Positions 7,633-16,379 of a stretch of DNA of 37,006 nucleotides are shown here, piece after piece (the first letter of the stretch is position 1; the number at the start of each line of letters is the position of its first letter). The DNA lies in the NCBI GenBank assembly GCA_027488195.1, contig JAIYCD010000230.1, positions 1 through 37,006 on the forward strand, in the 5' to 3' direction. A model generated the notes under the pieces. It saw only the letters and a list, made by a program, of their open reading frames with translations. It did no database searches and had not been told where the DNA came from. This stretch comes from Acetobacteraceae bacterium (GTDB lineage: Bacteria; Pseudomonadota; Alphaproteobacteria; Acetobacterales; Acetobacteraceae). The position numbers and the translations under genes are program-made.

Positions 7633-8187
7633 TTGAGCGCGAGACTCCTGGCGGCCGCGAGCTTCGCGGCCGCCGTCCATGCCACGCATCGCCGCAAGGG
7701 TGCGGCGGCCGAGCCCTACATCAACCACCCGCTGGAAGTGGCCCAGATCCTCGCCGAGCATGGCGCGCCGGAGGAAGCCATCATCGCCGCCCTGCTGCAC
7801 GACACGGTGGAGGACAGCGACAATGATCCCGAACCGGTGACGCTGGAGGCGCTGGCCGCGCGGTTCGGCCCGGAAGTCGCGGGCATCGTCGCCGAGGTCT
7901 CGGACGACAAGAGCCTGCCCAAGGAAATGCGCAAGGCGCTGCAGATCTCCAAGGCGCCGAAGGCGTCCCCCGGTGCGAAGCTGGTGAAGCTGGCCGACAA
8001 GATCTCCAACCTGCGCGCCATCGTGGCCGCACCGCCGGCCAGCTGGAACCATGCACGCCGCGTCGAATATGTCGGCTGGGCGGGACGGGTCGCGGCGGGG
8101 CTGCGCGGCGTGAACCCGGGCCTGGAGGCGCTGTTCGACCAGACCTACCAAAGCGCCATGGCCGAGCTGGCGCGCGAGGCCCCATGA
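7633..8187 (+). CDS. HD-domain phosphohydrolase, small alarmone hydrolase-like
   Basis: 184-residue single HD domain of the SpoT-hydrolase/MESH1 type, which removes the 3' pyrophosphate of (p)ppGpp. Expected metal ligands are present: His32 in YINHP, His56-Asp57 in LLHDTVED, and Asp122 in KLADKISNL. There is no synthetase, TGS or ACT domain. The start is a TTG at 7633, four bases after the preceding stop; no better start is in frame, and translational coupling would explain the weak codon. The stop overlaps the next gene's ATG (ATGA). Activity on ppGpp is inferred from the family; other nucleotides are possible. Confidence 0.85.
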   Translation: MSARLLAAASFAAAVHATHRRKGAAAEPYINHPLEVAQILAEHGAPEEAIIAALLHDTVEDSDNDPEPVTLEALAARFGPEVAGIVAEVSDDKSLPKEMRKALQISKAPKASPGAKLVKLADKISNLRAIVAAPPASWNHARRVEYVGWAGRVAAGLRGVNPGLEALFDQTYQSAMAELAREAP

Positions 8188-8921
8188 ACTTGGCCCTGAT
8201 CCATGCGCTGGAGCGCGCCACGCTCAACGCGCTGCCCTCGCCGCGCGTCGTCTTCGATGGGCCCTTCGTGGTGCGCAGCTTCCTGGGCGGGACGGGGCGC
8301 GCGAATGCCGCCTGTTCGCTCGACCCCGCGCCCGATCCCGAGCTGGCGGCGCGGGTGGCGCGCGTGGCGGCGCATTACCGGCGGCTCGGCATGACGCCGC
8401 GCTTCCGATCAGCGCCGCTCGATCCGCCGGGGCTGGAGGCGTTGCTGCGCGCCGGCGGATGGGCGGAGGCGGATGAGAGCCATGTCACGCATGGCCGCGT
8501 GCAGGCGCAGGCGGACCCCGCGATCCGCATCCTGGCCGCGCCGGATGCGGCCTGGTTCGACGTGCTGGGCACGGTGGAATACCAATCCGCCGCGCGCCGC
8601 GCCGAAAAGCAGGAAGCGGTGCCGCTCTTCGCCATTCCCGCCGCCTGGCTGGTGCTGGAGGAGGAAGGGCAGGCGGCCGCCGCCATGTCCGCCACCTGCG
8701 ATGGCCGCTTCACCGGCATTTTCGATCTCGCGGTGCGGCCGGAATTCCGGCGGCGCGGCCTGGCGCAGCGCATGATCCGCGCCGCAGCGGGCTGGGGTGA
8801 GGGCCTGGGGGCGCAGGCCTGCTTTGCGCAGGTGGCCATCACGAACAAGGCCTCCGTGGCGCTCCAGGCGGGGCTGGGGCTCACGGAGGCCTATCGCTAT
8901 CGCTACTTCGTGTTGCGGTAA
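8184..8921 (+). CDS. GNAT family N-acetyltransferase
   Basis: 245 residues with the catalytic GNAT fold in the C-terminal half: FDLAVRPEFRRRGLAQRMI (about 182-200) is motif A with the RRRGLA acetyl-CoA loop, followed by the FAQVAITNKASVALQAGLGL segment typical of beta5/alpha4. The N-terminal 100 residues look like a degenerate second GNAT-like half, as in tandem-GNAT proteins. It overlaps the HD hydrolase gene by four bases and converges on the quinone reductase gene four bases after its stop. Substrate unknown. Confidence 0.88.
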   Translation: MNLALIHALERATLNALPSPRVVFDGPFVVRSFLGGTGRANAACSLDPAPDPELAARVARVAAHYRRLGMTPRFRSAPLDPPGLEALLRAGGWAEADESHVTHGRVQAQADPAIRILAAPDAAWFDVLGTVEYQSAARRAEKQEAVPLFAIPAAWLVLEEEGQAAAAMSATCDGRFTGIFDLAVRPEFRRRGLAQRMIRAAAGWGEGLGAQACFAQVAITNKASVALQAGLGLTEAYRYRYFVLR

Positions 8922-8925
8922 GCCC

Positions 8926-9900
8926 TCAGGGCAGCAGCACCGTGCTGCCCGTGGTCTTGCGCGCTTCCAGGTCCCGATGGGCCTGGGCGGCGTCCTTCAG
9001 CGCATAGCGCTGGTTGATCTGCAGCTTCACCGCGCCGGACTTCACGACGTCGAAGAGCTCGGCGGCGACATGCTCGAGGTCGCTGCGCTTCATCGTGTAG
9101 GAGCCGAGCGTCGGGCGCGTCAGGTAGAGCGAGCCCTTGGCGGCGAGGATGCCGATGTCGATCGGCGGCACGGCGCCCGAGGCATTGCCATAGCTGACCA
9201 TCATGCCGAGCGGCGCCAGGCAGTCGAGCGAGGCGGTGAAGGTGTCACGGCCCACGCTGTCATAGACGACGGGCAGCATGGCGCCGCCGGTGATGCGCTT
9301 GACGGCGGCGGGCAGATCCTCACCCGAGATCACGACATGGTCGCAGCCATTGGCGCGGGCGAGTTCCGCCTTGGCCTCGGTGCTGACGGTGCCGATGACG
9401 GTGCAGCCCAGCGCCTTCGCCCACTGCACCATGATGAGGCCGACGCCGCCGGCCGCCGCATGGACCAGGATCGTCTCGCCCGCCTTCACGCGGTAGGTGC
9501 TGCGCAGCAGGTACTGCGCCGTCATGCCCTGGAGCATCATCGAGGCGGCCTGCTCGAAATCGATGCCGTCGGGGATCTTCACCAGGCGGTCGGCCTTGTT
9601 GGTGCGCGCCTCGGCATAGGCGCCCATGGGGCCGGAGGCATAGGCGACGCGATCGCCCACCGCGACTTCGGTGACACCCTCGCCGATCGCTTCGACGATG
9701 CCGGCACCCTCCATGCCCATGGTGAAGGGCAGCGAGGGCGCCTTGTAGAGGCCCGTGCGGAAATAGACGTCGATGTAGTTGAGCCCCACCGCCTTCTGGC
9801 GGATCAGCGCCTCGCCCGGCTTCGGGTGCGGCAGGGGCACTTCCTCCCACTGCAATTTCTCGGGACCGCCGTATTCATGGACGCGGATGGCGTGGTTCAT
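8926..9900 (-). CDS. NADPH:quinone oxidoreductase, zeta-crystallin type
   Basis: 324-residue zinc-free medium-chain reductase. N-terminal GroES-like domain with KAVGLNYIDVYFRTGLY and GMEGAGIV; Rossmann domain with HAAAGGVGLIMVQWAK (about 148-163) as the NADPH-binding loop; YDSVG and SYGNASG follow as in QOR1-like enzymes. Structural and catalytic zinc Cys clusters are missing, as expected for this group. It is probably cytosolic, reducing quinones in one-electron steps. It converges with the GNAT gene, and the ogt gene lies just upstream on the same strand with a 15-base gap, suggesting co-transcription. Confidence 0.93.
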   Translation of the reverse strand: MNHAIRVHEYGGPEKLQWEEVPLPHPKPGEALIRQKAVGLNYIDVYFRTGLYKAPSLPFTMGMEGAGIVEAIGEGVTEVAVGDRVAYASGPMGAYAEARTNKADRLVKIPDGIDFEQAASMMLQGMTAQYLLRSTYRVKAGETILVHAAAGGVGLIMVQWAKALGCTVIGTVSTEAKAELARANGCDHVVISGEDLPAAVKRITGGAMLPVVYDSVGRDTFTASLDCLAPLGMMVSYGNASGAVPPIDIGILAAKGSLYLTRPTLGSYTMKRSDLEHVAAELFDVVKSGAVKLQINQRYALKDAAQAHRDLEARKTTGSTVLLP

Positions 9901-9915
9901 GGAGGATTTCCTGGT

Positions 9916-10386
9916 TCAGATGAGGGGGGATGGCAGGTTGAGAATCCGCGCCTCGAGGGCGAGGAGATAGCGCTTCGTCTCGGGGCCATCCAGGCCGGAA
10001 TAGCCACCAATCGCACCATTGGCGGCGACCACGCGGTGGCATGGAATGATGATCGGGATCGGGTTGCGGCCATTGGCCTGGCCCACCGCGCGGGCATGCG
10101 AGGCGACCTCACGCGCGATATCGGCATAGCTGCGTGTTTCGCCGGCGGGAATCGCGCGCAGGGCGGACCAGACGCGGCGCTGGTAGGGCGTGCCGTGCGG
10201 GGCCAGCGGCAGTTGGAAATGGGCGCGCTTGCCGTCGAAATAGTCATGCAGCTGGTCCCGCGCCTCGCGCAGCAGGGGCGTGGCTTCCTGCTCGCTGCCG
10301 CGGCCCCAGTCGAGGGCCACGATGGCGCCGTCCTCTTCCGAGAGCGTGACCTCACCAAGCGGAGTATGGAGCGAGAGTTGCGGCAT
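9916..10386 (-). CDS. ogt: Methylated-DNA--protein-cysteine S-methyltransferase
   Basis: 156-residue suicide repair protein taking O6-alkyl groups from guanine. The acceptor is Cys116 in IIIPCHRVV; the helix-turn-helix recognition segment RSYADIAREV precedes it, and GGYSGLDGPETKRYLLALE forms the C-terminal active-site loop. The short N-terminal domain without an Ada regulatory part favours Ogt over Ada. Start 10386 (MPQLSLHTP) has a GGGAAA ribosome-binding site and correct family length. It is divergent from the ferredoxin gene, with 126 bases between them. Confidence 0.92.
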   Translation of the reverse strand: MPQLSLHTPLGEVTLSEEDGAIVALDWGRGSEQEATPLLREARDQLHDYFDGKRAHFQLPLAPHGTPYQRRVWSALRAIPAGETRSYADIAREVASHARAVGQANGRNPIPIIIPCHRVVAANGAIGGYSGLDGPETKRYLLALEARILNLPSPLI

Positions 10387-10512
10387 GTTTCCCAATGTTG
10401 CGCGCGTGGGAGGGATGCAGCACCCGGAGGGGGGCGGCGTCAAGCATCCCCTCCCTTTCCCCGTCCCGCGCAGTTGCTACATGGAAGCTGAACATCTTCC
10501 GAAGGAGGCCGC

Positions 10513-10866
10513 ATGGCCGAGGCAGACCCCCCGCCCTATTTCGAGGCGCATGTCTTCGTCTGCTGCAACCGGCGGCCGGACGGGCACAAGCGCGGCAGCT
10601 GCGCGGCCGCGGGCAGCGAGGCGCTGCGCGACTACATGAAGGCGCGCGCGAAGGAGCTGGGCCTCAAGGGCGTGCGCATCAACCAGGCGGGCTGCCTGGA
10701 CCGCTGCGAGTTCGGACCGACGCTGGTGATCTATCCCGAGGGCGTCTGGTACCAGGTCCGCACGCGTGAGGATGTGGATGAGGTCCTGGCGGCGCATCTC
10801 GTGGAGGGTGGGCGCGCGCGGCGGCTGATGCTGACCGAGAAGGACGTGGTTCCGGCCAAGACGTGA
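10513..10866 (+). CDS. Thioredoxin-like [2Fe-2S] ferredoxin
   Basis: 117 residues. Cys17 (or Cys18), Cys30, Cys61 and Cys65 match the ligand spacing of thioredoxin-fold [2Fe-2S] ferredoxins (Aquifex Fd / NuoE-like), in VCCNRR, GSC and GCLDRC. The double Cys at 17-18 is slightly unusual because most relatives have one. AAGGAGG eight bases before the ATG is a strong ribosome-binding site. The gene is directly joined to mnmE: the mnmE GTG overlaps its TGA. Electron partner unknown; cytosolic. Confidence 0.92.
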   Translation: MAEADPPPYFEAHVFVCCNRRPDGHKRGSCAAAGSEALRDYMKARAKELGLKGVRINQAGCLDRCEFGPTLVIYPEGVWYQVRTREDVDEVLAAHLVEGGRARRLMLTEKDVVPAKT

Positions 10867-12155
10867 GCGTGATCTTCGCGCTGGCCACCGGGGCGGGGCG
10901 CTCCGCCGTGGCGGTGATGCGGCTCTCCGGGGAGGGCACGGGCGAGGTGCTGGCGGCACTGGCCGGCCCGCTGCCGGCACCCCGACGGGCGAGCCTGCGC
11001 CTGCTGCGCCATGCGGGCATCGAGCTGGACCGGGCGCTGGTGCTGTGGTTCCCGGCCCCCGGCAGTTACACCGGCGAGGACAGCGCCGAATTGCACCTGC
11101 ATGGCGGCCCGGCCGTGATCGCGGCGGTGGCCGATGCGCTGGCGGCGCTGGGCGCGCGCCCGGCCGAACCCGGCGAATTCACCCGCCGCGCCTTCCTGCA
11201 TGGGCGGATGGACCTGACGGCGGCCGAGGGCATTGCCGACCTGATCTCGGCCGAGACGGAGGCGCAGCGGCGCCAGGCGCTCCGCCAGGCCGAGGGTGGG
11301 CTGGCCGCGCGGCATGCCGCCTGGGCGCAGCGCCTGACGCAGCTGCTGGCCCGGCAGGAGGCCTTCATCGAGTTCGAGGAGGAGGATCTGCCCGGCGACC
11401 TCGATGCGCGGGTGGAGGCGGATGCCGCTGTGCTGCGCGCCGAGATGAAAGCGCTGCTGGCCGAGGGCGACCGCGGCGAGAAGCTGCGCGAGGGGCTGAC
11501 CATCGCGATCCTCGGCGCGCCCAACGCCGGAAAATCCTCGCTGCTCAACGCGCTGGCGGGGCGTGAGGCGGCCATCGTCTCGGCGCGGGCGGGTACGACG
11601 CGCGACGTGGTGGAGGTGCGCATGATCCTGGCCGGCGTGCCGGTGACGCTGGCCGATACGGCCGGCCTGCGCGAGGCAGCGGACGAGATCGAGCAGGAGG
11701 GCATCCGCCGCGCCCTGGCACGGGCCGAGACTGCGGATCTGCGCCTGCTGGTCTTTGCGGCCGATGCGCCGCCGGATGCGGCCACGCTGGCGCTGCGTGG
11801 TCCGGACGCGCTGCTGGTGCTGAACAAGGCAGACCTGCCGCATGCGAGGCTGGAGGGCGCCCTGCGCGTCTCGGCGCGCTCAGGCGAGGGGTTGGCGGCG
11901 CTGCGGAAAGGGCTGGAGGAAGCGGCGGCGGCGCGCGCGGGCCTGGCCGATGGGGCCGTTCTGACGCGGCCGCGCCATCGCGCGGCGCTGCGCGAGGCGG
12001 TGGAGGAACTCTCCCGCCTGCCGATGGCCGGGTTGCCGGAACTCCGCGCCGAGGCGCTGCGCCGTGCGCTGCGGGCGCTGGGGCGGCTGACGGGACGTGT
12101 GGATGTGGAGCAGGTGCTGGATGTGGTGTTCGGCGAGTTCTGCATCGGCAAGTGA
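10863..12155 (+). CDS. mnmE: tRNA modification GTPase MnmE
   Basis: 430-residue GTPase that, with MnmG, adds aminomethyl groups to wobble uridine 34. The N-terminal folate-binding domain (1-115) has SYTGEDSAELHLHGG; then a helical domain and the inserted G domain with Walker A GAPNAGKS (218-225), TTRDVVE, DTAGL (265-269) and NKAD (321-324). The C-terminal FCIGK provides the conserved catalytic-site Cys. The start is a GTG overlapping the ferredoxin stop (GTGA). Its partner gene mnmG follows after 36 bases. Confidence 0.97.
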   Translation: MSVIFALATGAGRSAVAVMRLSGEGTGEVLAALAGPLPAPRRASLRLLRHAGIELDRALVLWFPAPGSYTGEDSAELHLHGGPAVIAAVADALAALGARPAEPGEFTRRAFLHGRMDLTAAEGIADLISAETEAQRRQALRQAEGGLAARHAAWAQRLTQLLARQEAFIEFEEEDLPGDLDARVEADAAVLRAEMKALLAEGDRGEKLREGLTIAILGAPNAGKSSLLNALAGREAAIVSARAGTTRDVVEVRMILAGVPVTLADTAGLREAADEIEQEGIRRALARAETADLRLLVFAADAPPDAATLALRGPDALLVLNKADLPHARLEGALRVSARSGEGLAALRKGLEEAAAARAGLADGAVLTRPRHRAALREAVEELSRLPMAGLPELRAEALRRALRALGRLTGRVDVEQVLDVVFGEFCIGK

Positions 12156-12178
12156 TCGCGCTGGCGCGCCGGCGCTGC

Positions 12179-12191
12179 TATAGGCCGCGCC
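12179..12191 (+). promoter_or_regulatory. Possible -10 element of a leaderless mnmG transcript
   Basis: TATAGG at 12179-12184 lies seven bases before the mnmG ATG, so a start site there would give an mRNA beginning at or next to the ATG. No Shine-Dalgarno sequence precedes mnmG. The -35 region is poor, so read-through from mnmE may be the main source. Confidence 0.3.
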
Positions 12192-14063
12192 ATGTGGGAC
12201 ATGCGCTTCGATGTGATCGTGGTGGGCGGCGGCCATGCCGGTTGCGAGGCGGCGGCGGCCGCGGCGCGCACTGGCGCGCGGACACTGCTGCTGACGCATG
12301 ACCCGGCGAAGCTCGGCGAGATGTCCTGCAACCCGGCGATCGGCGGCGTCGGCAAGGGCCACCTGGTGCGCGAGGTGGATGCGCTGGATGGGCTGATGGG
12401 CCGCGCGGCCGATGCGGCCGGCATCCATTTCAAGCTGCTGAACCGCAGCAAGGGGCCGGCCGTGCGAGGCCCGCGCGCCCAGGCGGACCGGCGCCTGTAT
12501 CGTGAGGCCATCCAGGCCCTGCTGGCGGAGACCGCGGGCCTGACCATCCTGGGGGAGCCCGCCGAGGATCTGGCGATCGAGGATGGACGCCTCCAGGGCG
12601 TGGTGACCGGCACGGGCCGGCGGATTGGCTGCGGCGCGCTGGTCATCACCACCGGCACCTTCCTGCGCGGCGTGATCCATATCGGCGAGCAGCGCATCCC
12701 GGCGGGCCGCGTGGGCGAGGCGCCAGCGGTCGGGCTCGCGCTGGCGCTGGCGCGGCTCGGCCTGCCGCTGGCGCGATTGAAGACGGGCACGCCGCCGCGC
12801 CTGGATGGCCGCACCATCGACTGGGCGAGCCTCGAGATGCAGCCGGGCGATACGGAGCCCGAGCCGCTCTCCTGGATGACGGAGGCGATCACCAACCGCC
12901 AGGTGGAATGCGGCATCACCCACACCACGGCGCGCACGCATGAGATCATTCGCGGCAGCCTGCATCTTTCCGCCGTCTATGGCGGGCGGATCGAAGGTGT
13001 GGGTCCGCGCTACTGCCCCTCTGTTGAGGACAAGGTGGTGCGCTTTGCTTCGCGCGAGCGGCACCAGATCTTCCTGGAACCGGAAGGGCTGGATGACCCC
13101 ACGGTCTATCCCAACGGCATCTCGACCAGCCTGCCCGAGGATGTGCAGCGCGCGATGATCGCGAGCATTCCGGGGCTGGAGCGGGCCGTGATCGTCAGGC
13201 CCGGCTACGCGATCGAGTATGACCATGTGGACCCGCGCGCGCTCGGGCCGACGCTGGAATGCAAGGCGCTGCCGGGCCTGTTCCTGGCCGGGCAGATCAA
13301 CGGCACCACGGGCTACGAAGAGGCTGCGGCCCAGGGCCTGCTGGCGGGCGTGAATGCGGCGCACGTCGCGGGCGGCGGCGCCGCGCCGGCCACGCTGAGC
13401 CGGGCGGAAGCCTATCTGGGCGTACTGCTGGATGATCTGACGCTTCAGGGCGTAAGCGAGCCTTACCGCATGCTGACGGCCCGCTCCGAGTACCGGTTGA
13501 GCCTGCGGGCCGACAATGCGGGGATGCGCCTGACCGAGAAGGGCCTCGCCTGGGGCTGCGTCGGCTCTGGCCGGGCCGCCATGCATCGGGCCTTCGCCGC
13601 CGACGTGACCCGGGCGCTGCATCGCGCCCGGGTCGAAGGTGCGACGCCCACAGCCTATGCCGCGGCAGGTGTCGCCGTGAACCAGGACGGTCGCTGGCGC
13701 AGCGCGCTCGACACGCTGGCGCTGCCCGCCATGTCGAGCGAGGCGGCGGAGCGGCTCTTTCCCTGGCTGCGTGACCTGCCAAAGCGCGTGCGCGCCCATG
13801 TCGAGGCCGAGGCGCTCTACGGCCCCTACCTCGCTCGCCAGGAGGGCGAGCGTGCCCTGCTCGAGCGCGAGGAAGCGCTGGCCATCCCGCCCGATGTGGA
13901 CTTCGCGGAGATCGCGGGCCTGTCCAACGAGATGAAAGACCGCCTGCAACGCGCCCGCCCCACCACACTGGGCGGGGCCGGCCGCCTTCCTGGCATCACG
14001 CCGGCGGCCATCGCCGCACTCGCGGTCCATCTCAGGCGGGGTGTTTCACGTGAAACAGCCTGA
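12192..14063 (+). CDS. mnmG: tRNA uridine-5-carboxymethylaminomethyl modification enzyme MnmG
   Basis: 623-residue FAD enzyme, partner of MnmE. The dinucleotide-binding loop [10 protein letters not shown] starts at residue 12. [29 protein letters not shown] and [12 protein letters not shown] (with the catalytic-region Cys) are the family signatures, followed by [13 protein letters not shown] and the helical C-terminal tRNA-binding domain. The C-terminus reads GVSRETA, and this peptide is encoded by the first parS site (14042-14057). The gene overlaps rsmG by 23 bases. Confidence 0.97.
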   Translation: MWDMRFDVIVVGGGHAGCEAAAAAARTGARTLLLTHDPAKLGEMSCNPAIGGVGKGHLVREVDALDGLMGRAADAAGIHFKLLNRSKGPAVRGPRAQADRRLYREAIQALLAETAGLTILGEPAEDLAIEDGRLQGVVTGTGRRIGCGALVITTGTFLRGVIHIGEQRIPAGRVGEAPAVGLALALARLGLPLARLKTGTPPRLDGRTIDWASLEMQPGDTEPEPLSWMTEAITNRQVECGITHTTARTHEIIRGSLHLSAVYGGRIEGVGPRYCPSVEDKVVRFASRERHQIFLEPEGLDDPTVYPNGISTSLPEDVQRAMIASIPGLERAVIVRPGYAIEYDHVDPRALGPTLECKALPGLFLAGQINGTTGYEEAAAQGLLAGVNAAHVAGGGAAPATLSRAEAYLGVLLDDLTLQGVSEPYRMLTARSEYRLSLRADNAGMRLTEKGLAWGCVGSGRAAMHRAFAADVTRALHRARVEGATPTAYAAAGVAVNQDGRWRSALDTLALPAMSSEAAERLFPWLRDLPKRVRAHVEAEALYGPYLARQEGERALLEREEALAIPPDVDFAEIAGLSNEMKDRLQRARPTTLGGAGRLPGITPAAIAALAVHLRRGVSRETA

Positions 14064-14655
14064 CGCGCCCAGCCTCGATGTTTCACGTGAAACAGAGGCG
14101 CGGCTGCGGGAGTATCTGCGCCTGCTGCTCTCCTGGAATGCCAAGATCAACCTGATCGCCGCCGTGCCGGAGGAAGATGCGTGGCATCGGCACATCCTGG
14201 ATTCCTGGCAGATGCTGCCGCTTCTGCCGCCCGGCCCGCTGGCCGATATCGGCTCCGGTGGGGGGCTGCCCGGCCTCGTCATCGCCATCGGGCGGGAGGA
14301 AGAGACGCACCTCGTTGAATCCGACCGGCGCAAATGTGCCTTCCTGATGGAGGCGGCCCGCTCACTCGGCCTCAATCACGTGCGCGTGCATCCCGTGCGA
14401 ATCGAGGCGGCTCGCCTGCCGAAGGTACAAGTTCTGACCGCCCGCGCGCTGGCACCGCTTGATGATCTTCTGGGCCATGCCGCGCGAATCCTCGCCCCTG
14501 GCGGCGTCGCGGTGTTTTTGAAGGGCCGAAACGCCGAGGCGGAGTTGACGGCCGCCGCGCCGCATTGGCTTATGCAAACGGAGCGGTTCCAAAGCCGCAC
14601 CGACGCGCAAGCGACCATCCTCCGCCTCAGCGAGATACGCCCTGCCGGTGTCTGA
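14041..14655 (+). CDS. rsmG: 16S rRNA (guanine(527)-N7)-methyltransferase RsmG
   Basis: 204-residue class I SAM methyltransferase acting on G527 of 16S rRNA; its loss gives low-level streptomycin resistance in other bacteria. NAKINLIA and [11 protein letters not shown] are the N-terminal signatures; [17 protein letters not shown] (about 76-92) is the SAM-binding motif; [13 protein letters not shown] is motif IV. The GTG at 14041 follows an AGGCGGG stretch; another in-frame GTG at 14050 lies inside the parS site, so the exact start is uncertain. Residues VSRET near the N-terminus are encoded by the second parS site. It overlaps parA by eight bases. Confidence 0.93.
   Translation: MFHVKQPDAPSLDVSRETEARLREYLRLLLSWNAKINLIAAVPEEDAWHRHILDSWQMLPLLPPGPLADIGSGGGLPGLVIAIGREEETHLVESDRRKCAFLMEAARSLGLNHVRVHPVRIEAARLPKVQVLTARALAPLDDLLGHAARILAPGGVAVFLKGRNAEAELTAAAPHWLMQTERFQSRTDAQATILRLSEIRPAGV
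14042..14057. other. parS site 1 (ParB-binding)
   Basis: Perfect 16-bp palindrome TGTTTCACGTGAAACA, the consensus chromosomal parS. It lies within the last codons of mnmG and across the rsmG start, about 1.5 kb from parB. Confidence 0.95.
14079..14094. other. parS site 2 (ParB-binding)
   Basis: Second perfect copy of TGTTTCACGTGAAACA, 37 bases after the first, inside the rsmG coding region. Two adjacent sites next to parAB give a probable ParB loading centre and mark the origin-proximal part of the chromosome. Confidence 0.95.
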
Positions 14656-15478
14656 CCCCGCCACCTTCCGCATCCTGGCCCTCGCCAACCAGAAGGGTGG
14701 CGTCGGCAAGACCACGACGGCCGTGAACCTGGCCGCGGCACTGGCCGCGCGTCAGCGCGTCGTGCTCATTGACCTTGACCCCCAGGGCAATGCCTCAACC
14801 GGCCTCGGCATCGCCCGCGCCGCCCGCGGCGCCGGCAGCTACGCCATGCTGGTCGAAGGCCGCCCGTTGGCCGAGGTGCTGCGCCCCACCGCCATCCCCA
14901 ACCTCTCCATCATCCCGGCCGACCCCAACCTGGCCGGCGGCGAACTCGAACTCGTGGACCTCGCCCACCGCGAAACCCGCCTGCGCGACGCGCTGGAAAA
15001 GGGCGCTGCCGCGCTCAAGGGCGTCGAGTGGATCCTGCTGGACTGCCCGCCCTCGCTCGGCCTGCTGACCCTGAACGGGCTGGTGGCCGCGGAATCCGTC
15101 ATGGTCCCGCTACAGGCCGAGTTCTACGCGCTGGAGGGTGTCTCCCAGATCATCCAGACGCTGGAACGCGTCCGTGCCGGCTTCAACCCGAAGCTCCGGC
15201 TGGACGGCATCGTGCTCACCATGTTTGACCGCCGGAACAACCTGGCCGAGGCGGTCGCGCAGGATGTGCGCGGCTTCTTCAAGTCCCAGGTCTACGACAC
15301 GGTGATCCCGCGCAACGTCCGCGTCTCCGAGGCGCCGTCCCACGGCCTGCCCGTCACCTTCTACGACCCACGCTCCCCAGGGGCCGAGGCCTATACCCGC
15401 CTCGCCGCCGAATTCCTGCGCCGCCACCGCGCCCGGCTGCGGGAGCTCGCGAAGAATGATCTGGAGCGCGAATCCTGA
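14648..15478 (+). CDS. parA: Chromosome partitioning ATPase ParA
   Basis: 276-residue deviant Walker ATPase that moves ParB-parS complexes to segregate origins. Walker A NQKGGVGKTTTAVNL covers residues 14-28; DLDPQGNAS follows near 43; Walker B is LLDCPPSLGLLTLN. The GTG start at 14648 overlaps the rsmG stop and leaves seven residues before the first strand, normal for chromosomal ParA. There is no N-terminal helix-turn-helix, consistent with a chromosomal rather than plasmid type Ia protein. parB follows after 58 bases. Confidence 0.97.
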   Translation: MSDPATFRILALANQKGGVGKTTTAVNLAAALAARQRVVLIDLDPQGNASTGLGIARAARGAGSYAMLVEGRPLAEVLRPTAIPNLSIIPADPNLAGGELELVDLAHRETRLRDALEKGAAALKGVEWILLDCPPSLGLLTLNGLVAAESVMVPLQAEFYALEGVSQIIQTLERVRAGFNPKLRLDGIVLTMFDRRNNLAEAVAQDVRGFFKSQVYDTVIPRNVRVSEAPSHGLPVTFYDPRSPGAEAYTRLAAEFLRRHRARLRELAKNDLERES

Positions 15479-15536
15479 TCCGTGTTGAGTGTGACCATCC
15501 AGGGCCAGACCCCAGGATGGCCGAGGAGGCCGCCCG

Positions 15537-16379
15537 ATGACCAAACCCCCCGCCCTCGGCCGCGGCCTTTCCGCCCTGCTGGGCGATGCCGCCGCCGTCA
15601 GCGCCAGCGCCCCCGGATTGCGCACCTTGCAGGTCAGCGCCATCGAGCCCGGGCCGTTCCAGCCGCGCGAGGCCATGGATGAGGCGGCGCTGGCGGAACT
15701 CGCCGCCTCCATCCGCGAGCATGGCGTGCTGCAGCCCATCCTGGTGCGCCCCACCAAGGGCAGGCCCAACCGCTACCAGATCATCGGCGGCGAGCGCCGC
15801 TGGCGCGCGGCCCAGGCCGCCGGGCTGCATGAGGTGCCGGCCCTGGTGCGCGAATTCTCGGACCGCGAGGCGATGGCCGCCGGCCTGGTCGAGAACCTCC
15901 AGCGCCAGGACCTCAACCCGCTGGAGGAGGCCGAAGGCTACGGCCGCCTGACCGAGCAATTCGGCCTGACGCAGGAAGCGCTGGCCCGCGCCGTGGGCAA
16001 AAGCCGCCCGCATGTGGCGAACACGCTCCGCCTGCTCAACCTGCCCGAGCGCGTGCGGGACCTGCTGCGTGAGGGCGCTCTCACCGCCGGCCATGCGCGC
16101 GCCCTGCTGACCGCGAAGGATCCGGTGGCGCTGGCCCTCCAGGTGGTGGATCGCGGGCTGAATGTCCGCCAGGCGGAGGCCCTGGCGGCAGCGAAGAATG
16201 TGGGCCCCGCGCCGCGCCAGCCGAAGTCGGATGCCGAGACGCGCGCGCTCGAGCGGCAGATCAGCGGCCATCTCGGCATCAAGGTCACCATCCGCCACGG
16301 CGCGCGCGGCGGGCAGGTGGTGCTGGCCTACAAGGATCTGGACCAGCTGGACGGGCTGGTCCGCCTCCTCACGAAATGA
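15537..16379 (+). CDS. parB: Chromosome partitioning CTPase/DNA-binding protein ParB
   Basis: 280-residue ParB. The N-terminal CTP-binding domain has GERRWRA (85-91) and [14 protein letters not shown] (119-132); the helix-turn-helix [25 protein letters not shown] (about 143-167) reads parS; the C-terminal 50 residues are the dimerisation domain. [10 protein letters not shown] near the N-terminus is the ParA-stimulating peptide. GAGGAGG precedes the ATG. The 3' end overlaps the convergent beta-lactamase-like gene by 11 bases. Target sites are the two parS copies at 14.04-14.09 kb. Confidence 0.97.
   Translation: MTKPPALGRGLSALLGDAAAVSASAPGLRTLQVSAIEPGPFQPREAMDEAALAELAASIREHGVLQPILVRPTKGRPNRYQIIGGERRWRAAQAAGLHEVPALVREFSDREAMAAGLVENLQRQDLNPLEEAEGYGRLTEQFGLTQEALARAVGKSRPHVANTLRLLNLPERVRDLLREGALTAGHARALLTAKDPVALALQVVDRGLNVRQAEALAAAKNVGPAPRQPKSDAETRALERQISGHLGIKVTIRHGARGGQVVLAYKDLDQLDGLVRLLTK

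Noticed and set aside
8797-10491. 564-codon open frame on the plus strand opposite the quinone reductase and ogt genes
   Set aside because: Arg/Gly/His-rich shadow composition with no motif, while both minus-strand genes are clear family members.
11066-12949. Long minus-strand open frame opposite mnmE and mnmG
   Set aside because: Ser/Arg/Ala-rich antisense shadow of two conserved genes; a common effect of high GC.
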